From Streptomyces sp. SW4 (GTDB lineage: Bacteria; Actinomycetota; Actinomycetes; Streptomycetales; Streptomycetaceae): 64,000 bases of DNA. Within the stretch, counting starts at the first letter, position 1, and each line of letters starts with the position of its first letter. This document shows, in pieces, positions 28,737-41,534 of this stretch. The position numbers were made by a program, and so were the translations under genes. Under the pieces are notes generated by a model. It was not told the DNA's origin. It did no database searches and saw nothing but the letters and a program-made list of their open reading frames with translations. The stretch lies in assembly GCA_003248315.1 (NCBI GenBank), contig QKWM01000004.1, forward strand, positions 3,097,001 through 3,161,000, in the 5' to 3' direction.

Positions 28737-29315
28737 CTGCTGACGTCGTAGACCTTAGCATCCTGGTCGGCGGGAGGAAAAATCGAAATCCGCACGGCCG
28801 CGCGGGCCGCCCGGACGGCCGCCCACAGCAGCACCTCGGGCCGGGCAGCCAGGGGTGGCGGGTGTCGGGGGCCACCAGCCAGCGGGAAGCGGAACCGGGT
28901 CCGGGGGCCGCGCCGGGGCGCCCGGGGAGGCGGTGACGGCCGGGACGGTCACCGCGTCCCCGGTGCCGTGGCACAGCAGCGACGGCACCGTGCCCGTGCG
29001 GCCGCCCCACTCCTCCCACTCCAGCAGCGAGGGCAGGCGCTGGGCCGTGCCGGGCGCGGCGAACAGCAGGATCCGCCCGCGTGACTCGGCCACCGGCCCG
29101 GAACCCGGGCCGTCGGCCCACATCCGGTCCAGCATCCGGCGGCCGAAGATCGCGGAGGCGCTGACCACGTCGAAGCTCGAACCGCAGGGCAGCACCACCG
29201 GGGCGTCCGGCCGTTCCTCCCAGAGGGCGAGCGTGCTGCGCGGGTACGGGCCCGCCGAGGCCAGCCAGGCGGCGCCGTCCGAGGTGACGTGGGAGACGTG
29301 CGGTGTGCTGCTCAT
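28727..29315 (-). CDS. Prim-pol-like protein (bifunctional primase/polymerase N-terminal type), ends inside a tRNA gene
   Basis: About 196 residues. Starts MSSTPHVSHVTSDGAAWLAS; then ALWEERPDAPVVLPCGSSFDVV, then LLFAAPGTAQRLPSLLEWEEWG, LLCHGTGDAVTVP and, after a break near 28900, RWLVAPDTRHPWLPGPEVLLWA. These blocks match my memory of short Streptomyces proteins annotated as bifunctional DNA primase/polymerase; catalytic residues of a working primase are not obvious, so it may be a degenerate relative. A second break lies near 28842. The reading ends SRRR and the stop TAG falls in the tRNA acceptor/D-arm junction. Confidence 0.55.
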
Positions 29316-29514
29316 GGGATCTACATCTACCGCCCGTGAGCGGTGCGCTCCGCTGGGTTGCCGGAATCCGGGACAGAAGGCCGGGCCGGGCGGTATCTTG
29401 CCCACCTGGCATATGCCGAACACACGGGCGAGCCGGGCCGGCGCCGGTGGCGGACAGGGCGCGGGTGCGTGGACGGGCGGGTGCGCGGGTGCGCGGCGAC
29501 CGTCCGCGACGGGA

Positions 29515-29883
29515 TCAGACCGGGTCCACGTGCCCCCGGGTGCCCTCGACGCCGCGCAGCAGGTCCCGGCCGAACTCCACCATCTTCTTGGCGTAGTCCT
29601 CGGTCCACTCGGCCCGCTCGGCGATGTCCGCGGTCGTCAGCCGGTCGAACCGCCGCGGGTCGGCGAGCTGCGCCGCCGCCATCGCCTGGAACTCCATGGC
29701 CCGGTCCGCCGCCGCACGGAACGCCTCCGTCAGCTCCGTCGCGCGCTCCAGCAGGGCCCGGGGGTCGTCGATCGACTCCAGGTCGAAGAAGTGCTCGGGG
29801 TCGGCGGCGGCCGCCGCGGGCTCGAACAGCAGGGGCGCGGGGCGTAGCCGCGGTTCGTTCCGGCCCGGCGTGGGCTCCGCCAT
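29515..29883 (-). CDS. Conserved-looking hypothetical helical protein
   Basis: Intact, 122 residues, no recognised domain. Mostly alpha-helical by composition: LESIDDPRALLERATELTEAFRAAADRAMEFQ and IAERAEWTEDYAKKMVEFGRDL. No signal or membrane helix. Separated from neighbours by about 165-200 bases on each side. Codon positions show the strong third-base GC bias expected of a real Streptomyces gene. Confidence 0.6.
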   Translation of the reverse strand: MAEPTPGRNEPRLRPAPLLFEPAAAAADPEHFFDLESIDDPRALLERATELTEAFRAAADRAMEFQAMAAAQLADPRRFDRLTTADIAERAEWTEDYAKKMVEFGRDLLRGVEGTRGHVDPV

Positions 29884-30049
29884 GTCGTCTCCTCACTCGT
29901 ACGTCGCGCATGACCCTGCCCCGCGGGCACGGCCTCATGCGGGGGCACCCCGGTGGAGTGGGCCACCGTCCATTGTCCCGCGCCCGCGCAAGGGCGCGTC
30001 GGCCCGGCCGCACGCCCCGACGGGCGCCGGGCCACCCGGTGGCGGGCCC

Positions 30050-31471
30050 CTACGGGCGCCAGGTCACCCGGTGCCGGGACAGGTGGGCCAGGACGGCGTG
30101 GTTGGCCTCCCAGCCGTCGGGAACTTCACCAGCGTCCCCAGCTGGACCGGCTCCGTGGACGGGTACGCGTCGAGGAGCGCGTCCACGCCCGCGCGGCACA
30201 CGACGATGCAGGCGTGCCGGTGCCGGGAGGCCAGCACGCACAGGCGGCCCGTCTCCAGATGGAAGGCGGTGGCGTCGGGGCGGCCGGACAGCGGGTGGAG
30301 GACCACCGTGACGTCGTACTCGCGGCCCTGGAGCCGGTTCGCCGTGTCGACGGTCACCTCGGTGATCCCCAGCTCCGCGAGGGCCGCCCGGACGGCCGCC
30401 GCCTGGTCGCGGTGCGCCGTGCCCACGGCGATCCGGCCGGCGGTCAGCGGCACCGGCTCCGGTGCGCGCTCCGACGTGGCCGCCCCGCGCCGGTCGAGCA
30501 GGCGCCGTACCACCGCCGCCACCGCCCGCACCGCCTCCGGGTCGGTCCGCGGGGTGTGCCCCGGGGGCAGCTCCAGCAGGCCCCAGCCGGATCCGGCCGC
30601 CTCGTCGATCACCCGGTCCGGGCCGGAACCGTCCGACGGGACGGCGAAGGCCAGGGCGCGGTCGCCGTGGTCCGTGCCGCTGCGGAACGGCGTGTACGGG
30701 TAGAACGCCTCCGAGACCAGGGGAGCCGCCGACGCCGGGAGCCGCCAGGAGACCGGCAGCCGGTGCTGGGGCAGCCCGGGGTTGTGCGCGAGCAGCGTCG
30801 TCACCGCCGACGCCGACGGGTCGTACGACAGGCCCGCCCACTGCTCGCTGCCCACGATCGCGAACGGGTCCAGCTGGCCCGGGTCGCCGACGAACAGCGC
30901 CCGCTCGAACAGCCCGGCCACGGCCAGCAGCGAGTCCGAGCGCATCTGGTAGGCCTCGTCCACGATGGCGTGCCGCCACGGCTCGTCCACCTTCACGTGC
31001 GCCCACTTCGCGGCCGTGGACAGCACGACGTCGAGCCCCGCCAGGTCGGCCGCCTTCGCCGACTTCCGTACGTTCGGCAGGTCGTCCAGCGCCTTGTCGT
31101 ACGGGTCGGCGTCACTGCTGTGCAGCCGGCCCACGGGCAGCTCGGGTTCTTCTCGGCCAGCCGCAGCACGAGGTCGTCGACCTGCGCGTTGGTCTGCGCG
31201 ACGACCATCAGCGGCCGCCCCGCCGCGGCCAGCTCCAGTGCGGCGCGCACGACGAGCGTGGACTTGCCGGCGCCGGGCGGGGAGTCGACGACGACGCCGC
31301 GCTCGGCGCCGTGCAGCGTGTCGTGGAGGATCCCGGCGGTGGCGCGGTCCGCCTCGGCGCCCGGGTCGAACGCCCCGGCGGCGGTCCCGTCGGCCGAGCC
31401 GGCGACGGCCTCGGTGGCCGGGGTCCCGGTGGCCGGGCTCCCGATGGCCGTGGTCCGGTGGGCGCGGTCAC
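30050..31471 (-). CDS. SF1 (Upf1/Dna2-like) DNA/RNA helicase, third gene of nuclease-helicase operon (three frameshifts)
   Basis: About 475 residues. All superfamily 1 helicase motifs can be read in order: I SPPGAGKSTLV, Ia VVAQTNAQVDDL, II AIVDEAYQM, III LFVGDPGQLDPF, IV VSWRLPAS, V VDTANRLQGREYDV and VI CVLASRHRHACIVV. The GTG start overlaps the stop of the upstream gene (GTGA). Breaks near 31420, 31141 and 30125 are each healed by one base; the end then reads ANHAVLAHLSRHRVTWRP. The motifs resemble the Upf1/Dna2 branch rather than UvrD. With the Fe-S nuclease two genes upstream it rebuilds the domain set of Dna2. Confidence 0.8.
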
Positions 31472-33059
31472 AGGACGTCCTCCTCGGTCGTCGGGTCGGC
31501 GGGCTCGGGCACGGGGTCCTCGCCGGGCGGCCCGCCGTGGGTCCACGGCGTCCGCTCCGGGTCGGGCAGCTTCGGGCCGCCGCGCTGCTCGTGCTCGAAC
31601 AGCGTGAAGCACACCCGGTCGCCCTTCTCCGGCACCGACCCGGGCTCCGGCTCCCTGCCGCGGCCCATCCTGTCGACGATCCGGAGCACGAACACCCCCT
31701 CGCCCTCCTGCCCGGCGAACTCGGCCGCCTGCGGCTTCCCGCCCAGCGACCGGTACACCTTCGCCCGCCGGGCCAGGTGCGGACGGTCGTCCGTGCGCAC
31801 GGTGACCAGCGGGCGCGGAGCGGGTCGCTTGCCCTCGCTGTACGCCATCACCACGTCCGTGACCTCGCCCGCGAACGCCTCCCCGGCGAGCCGGCGCCCG
31901 GCCATGACCAGCGGATCGTCCAGCGCCTCCTGCGCCTCCAGGCGGGCCTGCTCCCGCTCGCGGACGGCCAGCTTGTTCGCCGCCGTCACCGCGTCGTCGT
32001 GGCGCGGCTGCGGCGGCTCGCCGGCGGCGATCCGGTCCCGGTGTCCGGTGAACGACCACCGGTCACGGGTCCACCGCTCCTCGACGTGCGCCCCCTCGGG
32101 CAGCTCTCGCAGCAGGTCCAGGCCCCGCCACACCGCGTCCCAGGCCGGCCGGGTGTGCTCGGCGACCAGCGCGCGGATCTCCCGCTCGGCGGCGCTCAGC
32201 GCACCGAGCCGCTCGTCGGCCTCCAGCCCGTCCTCGGCGGCGGCCAGCGCCGTACGCGCCCGGTCGTAGCGCTCGACGGCCGGGGCCAGCCGCTTGTTGT
32301 CGAACGCCGGGTCGGTCGCCGGGCCGGCGGGCGGGCACAGCAGCTGGCCGTCGGCGTCCCGCGCCAGCTCGGCCCGCAGCGCCGCCTCGGCGCCGGACCC
32401 GCCCGCGGGCGGGTCGATCCAGGCGAGCAGCGCCCCCAGGTGCTGGTCCTCCAGCGTGGACTGGCCGGTGGCCCAGTGCCGGCCCAGCAGGTCGGTCATG
32501 GCCAGCAGCAGCGAGGAGCCGGGGACCCGGGCCCGCTCCCGTAGTGGGTCAGCCACCGGCCGAGCAGGGGCACGCGCGGCGGTGCGGGGTGCGGCGCCTG
32601 CGGGTCCTGCTCCGCCGTGCGCCTGAACCGCATGGAGCGCCCCAGCAGCCGCACGAAGTCGATGCCCGCGCGGCTCGGCACGATCAGCTGCGCCGCGTCC
32701 GCGCACAGATCGACCTCGACCTTGACCCGCTTGCCGGTCTCCGGATCGGTCTCGGTGCGCTCGGCCGTCTCCACGGCGTCGGCGTACGACTCCACGTACG
32801 GCAGCACGACGTCCGCCAGCTCGGCGAGGAACGCGAACCGCAGGTCGCGGTCGCGGGGCTGCGGAACGACCAGCAGGCGCGGCGCGTCCCGGTCGGTGCC
32901 GACGAGCGCGCCGAGCGGCGCTCCGGCCTCACCGGCGGTGGTGAGCGGCACGAACACCAGCGGCCGGTCGGACAGGTGGCGGTGCCGGACGGTGGCGGCG
33001 GGCTGGGCGCGCCCGGCGCGCACGGCCTCGAGCCGGGCGAGGGTGGTGATCAGCGACAT
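31468..33059 (-). CDS. Unknown protein, middle gene of nuclease-helicase operon (one frameshift)
   Basis: About 530 residues; I do not recognise a family. One base is missing near 32535 (LTHYGERARVPG restores the frame). The N-terminal third is mixed alpha/beta, the middle is helical and charged (residues about 230-400), and the C-terminal part is strand-rich (AKVYRSLGG, GVFVLRIVDRMGR, DRVCFTLFEHEQ), like a small beta barrel, before an acidic Pro-rich tail. The start overlaps the nuclease stop by 10 bases and its stop overlaps the helicase start, so the three are translationally coupled. It may bridge nuclease and helicase; the beta barrel could stand in for the barrel found in Dna2/Upf1 enzymes. 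Both ideas are inference. Confidence 0.7.
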
Positions 33060-34127
33060 GCCACCGCCTCCGACGTCCGCAGGGCCTCCGCCCGCAGCGC
33101 GGCGGCCCGGCGCAGCGCCGCGACCGCCGGGTCGTCCGGGTCACCGGCCTCGCCGTGCGCCGCGGCCAGGACCTCGTCCACCGTGGCCAGCCCGCCCAGC
33201 TCGGCGCGCACGGGCCGGCCGAGCCCCGTCACCGCACCGGCCGCCCGGGACCGGGCCCGGCAGTGGAATGCCAGCTCGCACGCCGCCAGGCACTCCGGCG
33301 CGTACGTGGCCGGGACCGCCTCCACCGCCGCCGTCAGCTCCTCGGCGGGCAGGGCGGGGGAGAAGCACGTCCCTCGGGCAGGTCGTCGGCGATCTCCTCG
33401 ATGCGGGTGAGCCGGGCCAGCTGGCGGCTGGTCACGGCGTGCTGCTTGCGCACGTCGACGGCGGACGCGGTGGGCAGGTTGGAGAAGTCCTTGGGCAGAC
33501 GAGCAGGACGCGCCGCCGGACGGCCGGGGCGGGGTCCAGCTTCCCGGCCACCTCCTCCAGCGCCAGCACGTACACCGCCGCCTGCCGGGCCGCCGCGCCG
33601 ACCTTCGCCGGGTCCGCGGAGCCGTCCAGCATCGGGAACGACTTGATCTCCACGACCGTCCAGCTGCCGTCGGGGTGCACGACGACCGCGTCCGGCTCCA
33701 GGAACGCGGGGGAGCCGGCGACGTCCAGGGCGAGCATCGGATGGTCCAGCAGCGTCCAGCCGCCCGCGGCCGACGCCTCGCGCAGCGCCAGCGCCGTACG
33801 CGCCGCGCGGCCCTCGGGGCCGGTCGCGGACAGGTCGGGCACCGCCGCGCCCTCGGGCGGCTCGGCGCCCCGGTCCAGCTTTTCGTGCACCAGCCGCAGC
33901 AGCTCCGCGCCGCCGTCGGCCTTGACCCGCGCCTCGAAGGCGTTGCCGCGCATGAACGCGAACTGGGACTGGCCGAAGACCGACGGCGCGCCCAGCGCGC
34001 TCGCCAGCGCCGCCTTGTCCACCCCGCGCCGTCGAGGATCGCCCGTCGCCGGCAGCCGGGGTTGGCGGCGAGGGCGGCCAGGGCGCGGGCGTCCAGCGCC
34101 TTGGCCGGTACGTCGGGGCCGCGCAGG

Positions 34128-35882
<1,755 letters not shown>

Positions 35883-35983
35883 CCCGGCCCGCGGCCACCG
35901 AAGCCGCGCGGGGCCGCGCGGCGCCCCCTCGGCGCACGGTCACCCGTTCACACCCGCCGCGCGCACGCTGCCGCGAACGGCGC

Positions 35984-37377
35984 TCACACCGGCCGCGGCA
36001 TCGAGGCGTGGCGCTCCAGGAACGCCGCCACCCCCGGCGCCCGCCGGTGCGGCGACAGCACGCGCGCCGTGCCGCCCAGCATCGTCTGCACTCGCGAAGA
36101 CTGCACCTCGCCCAGCAGATCCAGCACCCGCATCCCGGCCGCCGCCGCCTCGTCCGGGCGGCCGCCGCGCGCGAGATCGTCGGCCAGCTCGGCCGAGTAC
36201 AGGGCGATGTTCCGGGTGAAGTGCGGGTCCTGGAGGTCGGCCGCCCGCCGCGCGTGCCGGGCGGCCCGACGCCAGTCGCCCAGCGTCGACCAGCACTGCG
36301 CCTCCAGCCCCTCCAGCTCGGCCTCCCCGTAGAAGCTCATCCACTCGGGGTCGGCGTCCGACGGCCCCCGGGCGAAGAGGGCCTGTGCGCGGGCCAGCGC
36401 CTGTGTGCAGCCGGTCCGGTCGGCGAGGCCCGCCCAGCCGCCCGCCTCGCGCAGCGCCAGCAGCGACATCAGCCGGGCGGAACCCAGCGGCCGCGCGGCC
36501 CGTTGCGCGGCCTGCGCGGCCCGTACCGCCTCGCGCGGCCGGCCGGCGTCCCGGGCGAGGAAGGCCGTGTTGCAGAAGGCGTGCGCCTCCAGGCCCGGGT
36601 CGCCGTTCATCCGGGCGGTCGCGAGGGCCTCCGCGTAGTGCGAGCGGGCGTCGTCGAAACGCCCGGAGTCGTGGGCCAGCCAGCCCACGGAGATGGCCAG
36701 CTCACCGGCGCCCGAGTAGAGCCGGTCCGCCGTCGCCTGCCGGGTCGCCCCGGCGTCCAGCAGCGCGTACGCGGCGCGCAGCGGGGCGGCCGCGCGCCGG
36801 TAGAGGCCGTCGGCGCCGTGCCGGTCGTCCAGCAGCCGGATCCGGCGGACGGCTTCCTCCAGGGCGCCCGCGTCGCTCGCCCCGGGGCGGCGGGCCTGGC
36901 CCGGAACCGCGGTGGCCTCCCGGGTGAGAGCCAGGGGGCCCAGTGCGGCGGCGGCCACCGTGGCGCCCCGCCGGTCATGAATGCGCGACGCAGCACGTCG
37001 CTCTCCTCGAAGTCGTCGTGCGAGATGAACGGGTCCGGTGGGTCGTACGTGCCGGGGGCCGCGGGCGTCTCACCGCTCGCGCGCCGCCGTCCGCGTACCG
37101 ACGAGCGGGGCGCGAACCCCAGATCGGTGAGCGTGCGGCCGGGGAACATGTGCAGGAACACCCGTTCGTACGCGTAGTTGGGGCAGCGGATCTCACCCGA
37201 CTCGACGCGGCCGATGTAGCGCGCGTCACAGCTGACGCGCTCGCCGATCTCCCGCGCGGCACGGCGGACCGCCGCCGCGAACTCGGCCGGCGAGCGCTGT
37301 CCGCGCAACTGCCGGAAGACGAGGTTCGGCTGCGGTGGCCGCTCGGACCGGGAGGAGGTCACCGTTGACGACGCCAT
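35984..37377 (-). CDS. Transcriptional regulator with N-terminal DNA-binding-like region and TPR repeats (one frameshift)
   Basis: About 464 residues. ATG at 37377 with GAGAGGG before it. The first 75 residues hold a Cro/CI-like helix-turn-helix (VRRAAREIGERVSCDARYIGRVESGE). After a linker, about 300 residues are Ala/Arg-rich helical pairs of the tetratricopeptide type (SHYAEALATARMNGD, CTQALARAQALFARG, AARHARRAADLQD). One base is missing near 36963, healed as MTGGATVAAAALG. Architecture like the NsdA type of Streptomyces regulators, which restrain sporulation and antibiotic production; this paralogue's targets are unknown. Confidence 0.75.
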
Positions 37378-37669
37378 GGCCGGGCCCTCTCGTGCGAACC
37401 GTCGAACCATGCCGGAGCGAGGGCGAGTTGTCCGGGTAATGGCTTCATCGGCCCGTTTGCCGCCCTGTTTCCGGCGAGCAAGAACGTACCTGCTGTGACG
37501 GACCCGCCACGCGGTGTTTGGCTACAAACCGGATATCTCATCCGTCATCTGCCATGAAGTGCCATCCTTTGCGGCCGACTTGTGCCGTAGCCGTCGACGG
37601 TTCGCCGCGTTGGACAGGGTGGACCGGGAGGCTCCCGTCTCCCGACCTGCTCGTCCTAGGAGGGGTTCC
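37378..37669. other. Divergent intergenic region
   Basis: About 290 bases between the TPR regulator and the next plus-strand gene. It should carry both promoters. I see no hairpin or recognised operator. Confidence 0.4.
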
Positions 37670-38105
37670 GTGGTGGAGGCCGGGATGGATGCCAGCCGGA
37701 TCGGCAGTTCGCGCAGTCCGCGCAGTCCCTTTCCCCGGGGGTCCGGGACGGATGCGTCCGGGACGCCTGCGACGTCGTCACCGTGCCCACGCGTCAGGGG
37801 CTGGAGGCCGTCGACATCCTCAGACGCGGTGCCGCCGACGCGGTGGGGCCGGTGCTCCACGACGACGGCTGCGACACCCTGGGCTTCCTCGTCCCGCCGG
37901 GCACGGCCGCCGCCTGGGACGTGCCGGGGAGCACCTGCACGCGGACCGACGGGCGGGGCCTGAGGCTCGCCCCCCGGCCCCCGTCGAGGGCTCGGACTGG
38001 CTCGTGCCGCCGGGAGAGGCCGACCTGGCCACCGACCCGGCCGTGCTGCGGGCCGCGCTCGGCGAGGCGGCCCGGCTGCTGGAGGCCGCGGACAACTGCC
38101 GCTGA
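37670..38105 (+). CDS. Conserved Streptomyces protein of unknown function (two frameshifts)
   Basis: About 145 residues. An excellent AGGAGGGG site precedes a GTG-GTG start. Core sequence: DVVTVPTRQGLEAVDILRRG, then PVLHDDGCDTLGFLVPPGTAAAWDVPGS, then GSDWLVPPGEADLATDP and ALGEAARLLEAADNCR. I recognise the pattern as a recurrent Streptomyces protein but no function is known to me. The hydrophobic LGFLVPPGTA block and WLVP segment suggest a small beta domain. Bases are missing near 37700 and 37978. Confidence 0.65.
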
Positions 38106-38328
38106 GCCCGTCCCGCGGCCCGCTCTCCCGCGCCGGCCCCGACCGGTCCCCGTACCGCCCCCTCCCGTCACCCCCTCCGGGTGCCGCCCGGCCGGTCCCC
38201 GCCCTCGCCTGACCCTCGCGCTCCCGGAACCGGGCACCCCTCGACGCCCGGCCACCGGCGCCCCGGCCCCCATGGGCCCGGCCCCATGTGCCCGGCCCCC
38301 CGTGTTCCCGGTCCCCGATAATGGGCGG

Positions 38329-39220
38329 ATGGGAAAGTCCAGGAAGGCCGGTGCGGCGGGGCGGGGCGCCCGCGGCGCGGGCGGGCCGCCGCGGAGACCG
38401 TCGTCGCCGACGTCGACGGCGGACGCGCCGAGCTGGTCCCCGACCGGGACCGGGCGCGGGCCTGGACCCTGCTCATCGACGGGGCCCCGCAGTCGCACGT
38501 CGACCTCGACGACCCGGCCCGTCTCTCCTTCGAGTACCAGCGCCGCCTCGGCCACGTCATCGACCTGGCCGCGCCGCCGGGCAGGCCGGTCCGGGCCGTG
38601 CACCTCGGCGGCGGCGCCTTCACCCTCGCCCGCTACGTCGCCGCCACCCGCCCCGCTCCACCCAGCAGGTCGTCGAGCGGGACGCGGCCCTCGTCCAGCT
38701 GGTCCGGCGCGAGCTGCCGCTGGACCCGGGCGCCCGCGTCCGGGTGCGGGCCGCCGACGCCCGCGCCGGGCTCGCCAAGGTGCCGGACGGCTGGGCGGAC
38801 CTCGTCGTCGCGGACGTGTTCAGCGGCACCCGCACCCCGGCCCACCTGACGTCGGCGGAGTTCCTCGACGAGGTCCGCCGGGCGCTGGCGCCGGGCGGGG
38901 TCTTCGCCGCCAACCACGCCGACGGGCCGCCCCTCGCCCACCTGCGCGGCCAGATCGCCACCGCCGCCGCCCGCTTCCCGGAACTCGCCCTGATCGCCGA
39001 CCCGGCGGTGCTGCGCGGCAAACGGTTCGGCAACGCCGTCCTCGTCGCCTCCGACCGCCCGCTCCCGGTCGCCGAGCTGACCCGCCGGGCCGCCTCCGAC
39101 CCCCACCCGGCCCGCGTGGAGCACGGCCGGGCGCTGACCGACTTCGCCGGCGGGGCCGTGCCCGTGACCGACGCCGTGGCCGTGGCCTCACCGGCACCGC
39201 CTGCCTCCGTCTTCCAGTAG
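38329..39220 (+). CDS. Spermidine synthase-like class I methyltransferase-fold protein (two frameshifts)
   Basis: About 298 residues. A Lys/Arg/Gly-rich N-terminus is followed by RAWTLLIDGAPQSHVDLDDP, then the SAM-type loop AVHLGGGAFTLARYVA, VVERDAALVQLVRRELPL, RVRAADARAGLAKVPDGWADLVVADVFSG and RRALAPGGVFAANHAD. This is the fold of the spermidine synthase-like proteins common in actinomycetes. Bases are missing near 38385 and 38650. The acidic residues that bind amine in true spermidine synthases are not clearly kept, so the activity is uncertain. Confidence 0.75.
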
Positions 39221-39239
39221 GGCTCCGGGTGGGGCGTGG

Positions 39240-40430
39240 TCAGACGTGGGCCGCCGGTGAGCGGTAGCGGCCGTTGAGGTAGTGGTCGCCGATCGCGCGC
39301 AGCCGGTGGGCGGCCGACCCCCGCGCCGTCAGCACCCGGGCGTTGCGCCAGAACCGGTCCAGGCCGGGGGCGTCGGCCAGCTCCAGCACCCGGGTGGTGA
39401 TGTGCAGCGCGGCACGGGCGGTCACGGTCTCCGCGGTGTCCACGAGCGCGGCGACGGCGGCGGGTTCCTCGACATCGATGTCCGGTCCGGCGGCGAGCGC
39501 GCCTGCCATCGCGTCCGTCGCCCGGCCCACGACCGCCGCCGCGGTCTGCGCCGCCGAGGCCAGCTCCCCGTAGGTCAGCAGCAGGTCCGCGCCCGTGTCG
39601 TCGTCCGGGTGCGGGACGCGCGGGTGCCGGCCCAGGTCGCGGGCCTCGGCGAGGGCGCCCTCCACGATGCCGAGGCCGACGTGGCACAGGGCGAGGCGGA
39701 GCGCCGGAGCGGCGAGCGCGGTGAAGGGCGCGGTCGTCTCCGCGTCGTACGGCCGGGGCCGAGGACGTGGGCGGGGGCGACGGCCACCCCGTCCAGGACG
39801 AGGGAGCCGGCGCCGGCGACCCGCTGGCCGAGCCGGTCGTGGCGGGGCTCGGCCGACACCCCGCGGGCCGCGCGCGGGATTCGTACGACGAGCACCTCGC
39901 CGGTCACGGCGCACCGGGCGTCGGCGACGAACTGGTCCGCGACGGTCACCGCCGTGTCCACGCGGCGCCGCCCGGCGACGGTGTGCCCGTCGCCGTGCGG
40001 GGTGAGCGTCAGGTCCGGCCCGTCGGTGTCGCCGGGGGAGGGCGGGCCGTGCACGGCGCCCGCCCACAGCCACTGGTGCCGCGCCGTCTCCGCCTCCAGC
40101 ACGGCGGCCCGCCGCGCCGGCCCGTAGAACCGTCCGCTCCAGGTGTGCACGTAGTGGCGGGCGAGGATCTCGCCGACGGAGGCGTCCGCCGCGGCGATCT
40201 CCTGGACGACCGCGCACCCGGTCCGCCAGTCCGTCCCCCGGCCCGGCCCGGGCGGGGTGAGGGCCGCCGGCAGCCCGGCCTCGCGCAGCCGGGCGGCCTC
40301 GTCCGCGGGCGGCATGCCCGCCCGGTCCCGGTCGACGGCGTCCGCGGCGAGGTCCTCGGCCACGTCGCGGGCCGTGCGCAGGAGGGCCCGCCGGCGCTCG
40401 TCGGCCGGCCCCGGTTCAGCCCCCGACACG
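39240..40430 (-). CDS. Acyl-CoA dehydrogenase-like flavin oxidase/monooxygenase, organosulfur type (one frameshift)
   Basis: About 395 residues. N-terminal helical domain (AGMPPADEAARLREAGLPAALTPPG, then VVQEIAAADASVGEILARHYVH), middle beta domain (HQWLWAGAVHG, VVRIPRAARG, LVLDGVAVAPAHVLG) and C-terminal helical domain (LCHVGLGIVEGALAEARD). This is the acyl-CoA dehydrogenase fold of the SfnB/DszC-type enzymes that handle organosulfur compounds with FMNH2. One base is missing near 39755. GTG start overlaps the end of the TauE-like gene by 15 bases, so it is the last gene of the sulfur operon. Confidence 0.8.
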
Positions 40431-41393
40431 GGTTTCCGGGGCGCCGGTCTCCGCGGCCGGCCCGGACTCGGCGGCCGGTGCGGCGGCCTGGGCCGGGACG
40501 GCGGTCCGGGCGGCCGCGGCCGTGCTCTGGCGGCGGTGCTCCTTGAAGGAGTAGGCCAGGGCGGCGGCCCACAGCGCGTAGACGACGCCGTAGACGGCCC
40601 ACTGCGTGCCGTCGCCGGCCGCCACCCAGTCGCTGCGCAGGATGGTGCGGACGTTGGTGAGGACGATGAGGCCGCCCACCGCGGAGCCGAGCAGGCGCGG
40701 CGGGACATGGCGCACCAGCCAGGCGGCGAGGGGCGCGGCGATCAGGCCGCCGGCCAGCAGGGCCGCGGCCCAGGCCGGGTCCACGCCCTCGGAGCCGAGG
40801 CCGACGAGGAAGCCGACGCTCGCGGCCACGGCGACCAGGAACTCGCTGGTGTCGATGGAGCCGATGACCTTGCGGGGCTCCAGCCGCCCGCTGGCCAGGA
40901 TGGCCGGCGTGCCCACCGGGCCCCAGCCTCCGCCGCCGGTGGCGTCGAGGAAGCCGGCGACCAGGCCGAGCGGGGAGAGGAACCGCTTGCGCAGCGGCTT
41001 GCCGAGGTTGCCCTCGGGCAGGCCGAGGAAGGTGAAGCGGCCCAGGACGTAGAGGCCGAGGGCGAGCAGGATCAGGGCCATCACGGGCGCGGCGACGTCC
41101 GTGGAGAGGCGGGAGAGGAACGTCGCGCCGGCGAAGGCGCCGACCGCGCCCGGAAGGCCGATCTTGGCGACGACCTTCCAGTCGACGTTCCCGAACCGCC
41201 AGTGGGCCGCTCCCGACGCGAGCGTCGTGCCGATCTCGGCGAGGTGGACGGTGGCGGACGCGGCGGCCGGGTTGGTGCCGACCGCGAGGAGCAGGGTGGT
41301 GGAGGTGACGCCGTAGGCCATGCCCAGGCTTCCGTCCACCAGTTGGGCGCCGAGCCCGGCAAGTGCCAGCAGTATCAGCGTTTTCACGGCCAC
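40416..41393 (-). CDS. TauE/SafE-family sulfite/organosulfonate permease
   Basis: Intact, 325 residues, GTG start. About eight membrane helices in two repeats, with GLGAQLVDGSLGMAYGVTSTTLLLAVG and GLVAGFLDATGGGGWGPVGTP as the paired re-entrant signatures of TauE/SafE. A polar Ala/Pro-rich tail follows residue 280. Likely exports sulfite or moves a sulfonate anion. It is preceded by a 141-base gap with an inverted repeat, which may be a separate control point within the cluster. Confidence 0.88.
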   Translation of the reverse strand: MAVKTLILLALAGLGAQLVDGSLGMAYGVTSTTLLLAVGTNPAAASATVHLAEIGTTLASGAAHWRFGNVDWKVVAKIGLPGAVGAFAGATFLSRLSTDVAAPVMALILLALGLYVLGRFTFLGLPEGNLGKPLRKRFLSPLGLVAGFLDATGGGGWGPVGTPAILASGRLEPRKVIGSIDTSEFLVAVAASVGFLVGLGSEGVDPAWAAALLAGGLIAAPLAAWLVRHVPPRLLGSAVGGLIVLTNVRTILRSDWVAAGDGTQWAVYGVVYALWAAALAYSFKEHRRQSTAAAARTAVPAQAAAPAAESGPAAETGAPETRVGG

Positions 41394-41408
41394 CTCACCA
41401 ATTCCTAT

Positions 41409-41433
41409 TATCCCTATCGAATTGGCAGGGATA
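41409..41433. promoter_or_regulatory. Inverted repeat between the Rrf2 regulator gene and tauE-like gene
   Basis: TATCCCT (41409-41415) and AGGGATA (41427-41433), perfect 7-bp arms 11 bases apart, in an AT-rich island quite unlike its surroundings, 16 bases before the TauE-like start. A good candidate operator for the adjacent Rrf2-family regulator. Confidence 0.55.
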
Positions 41434-41534
41434 GTGGCCCGGCGGGGCCGTGACCGGCAAGAGCGTGTCCGGGATTCGGGCGCATCGGTCTCGCTGTGTG
41501 AGAACCCGCAGCTCAGTGACGGTGCGGTGGTGTC

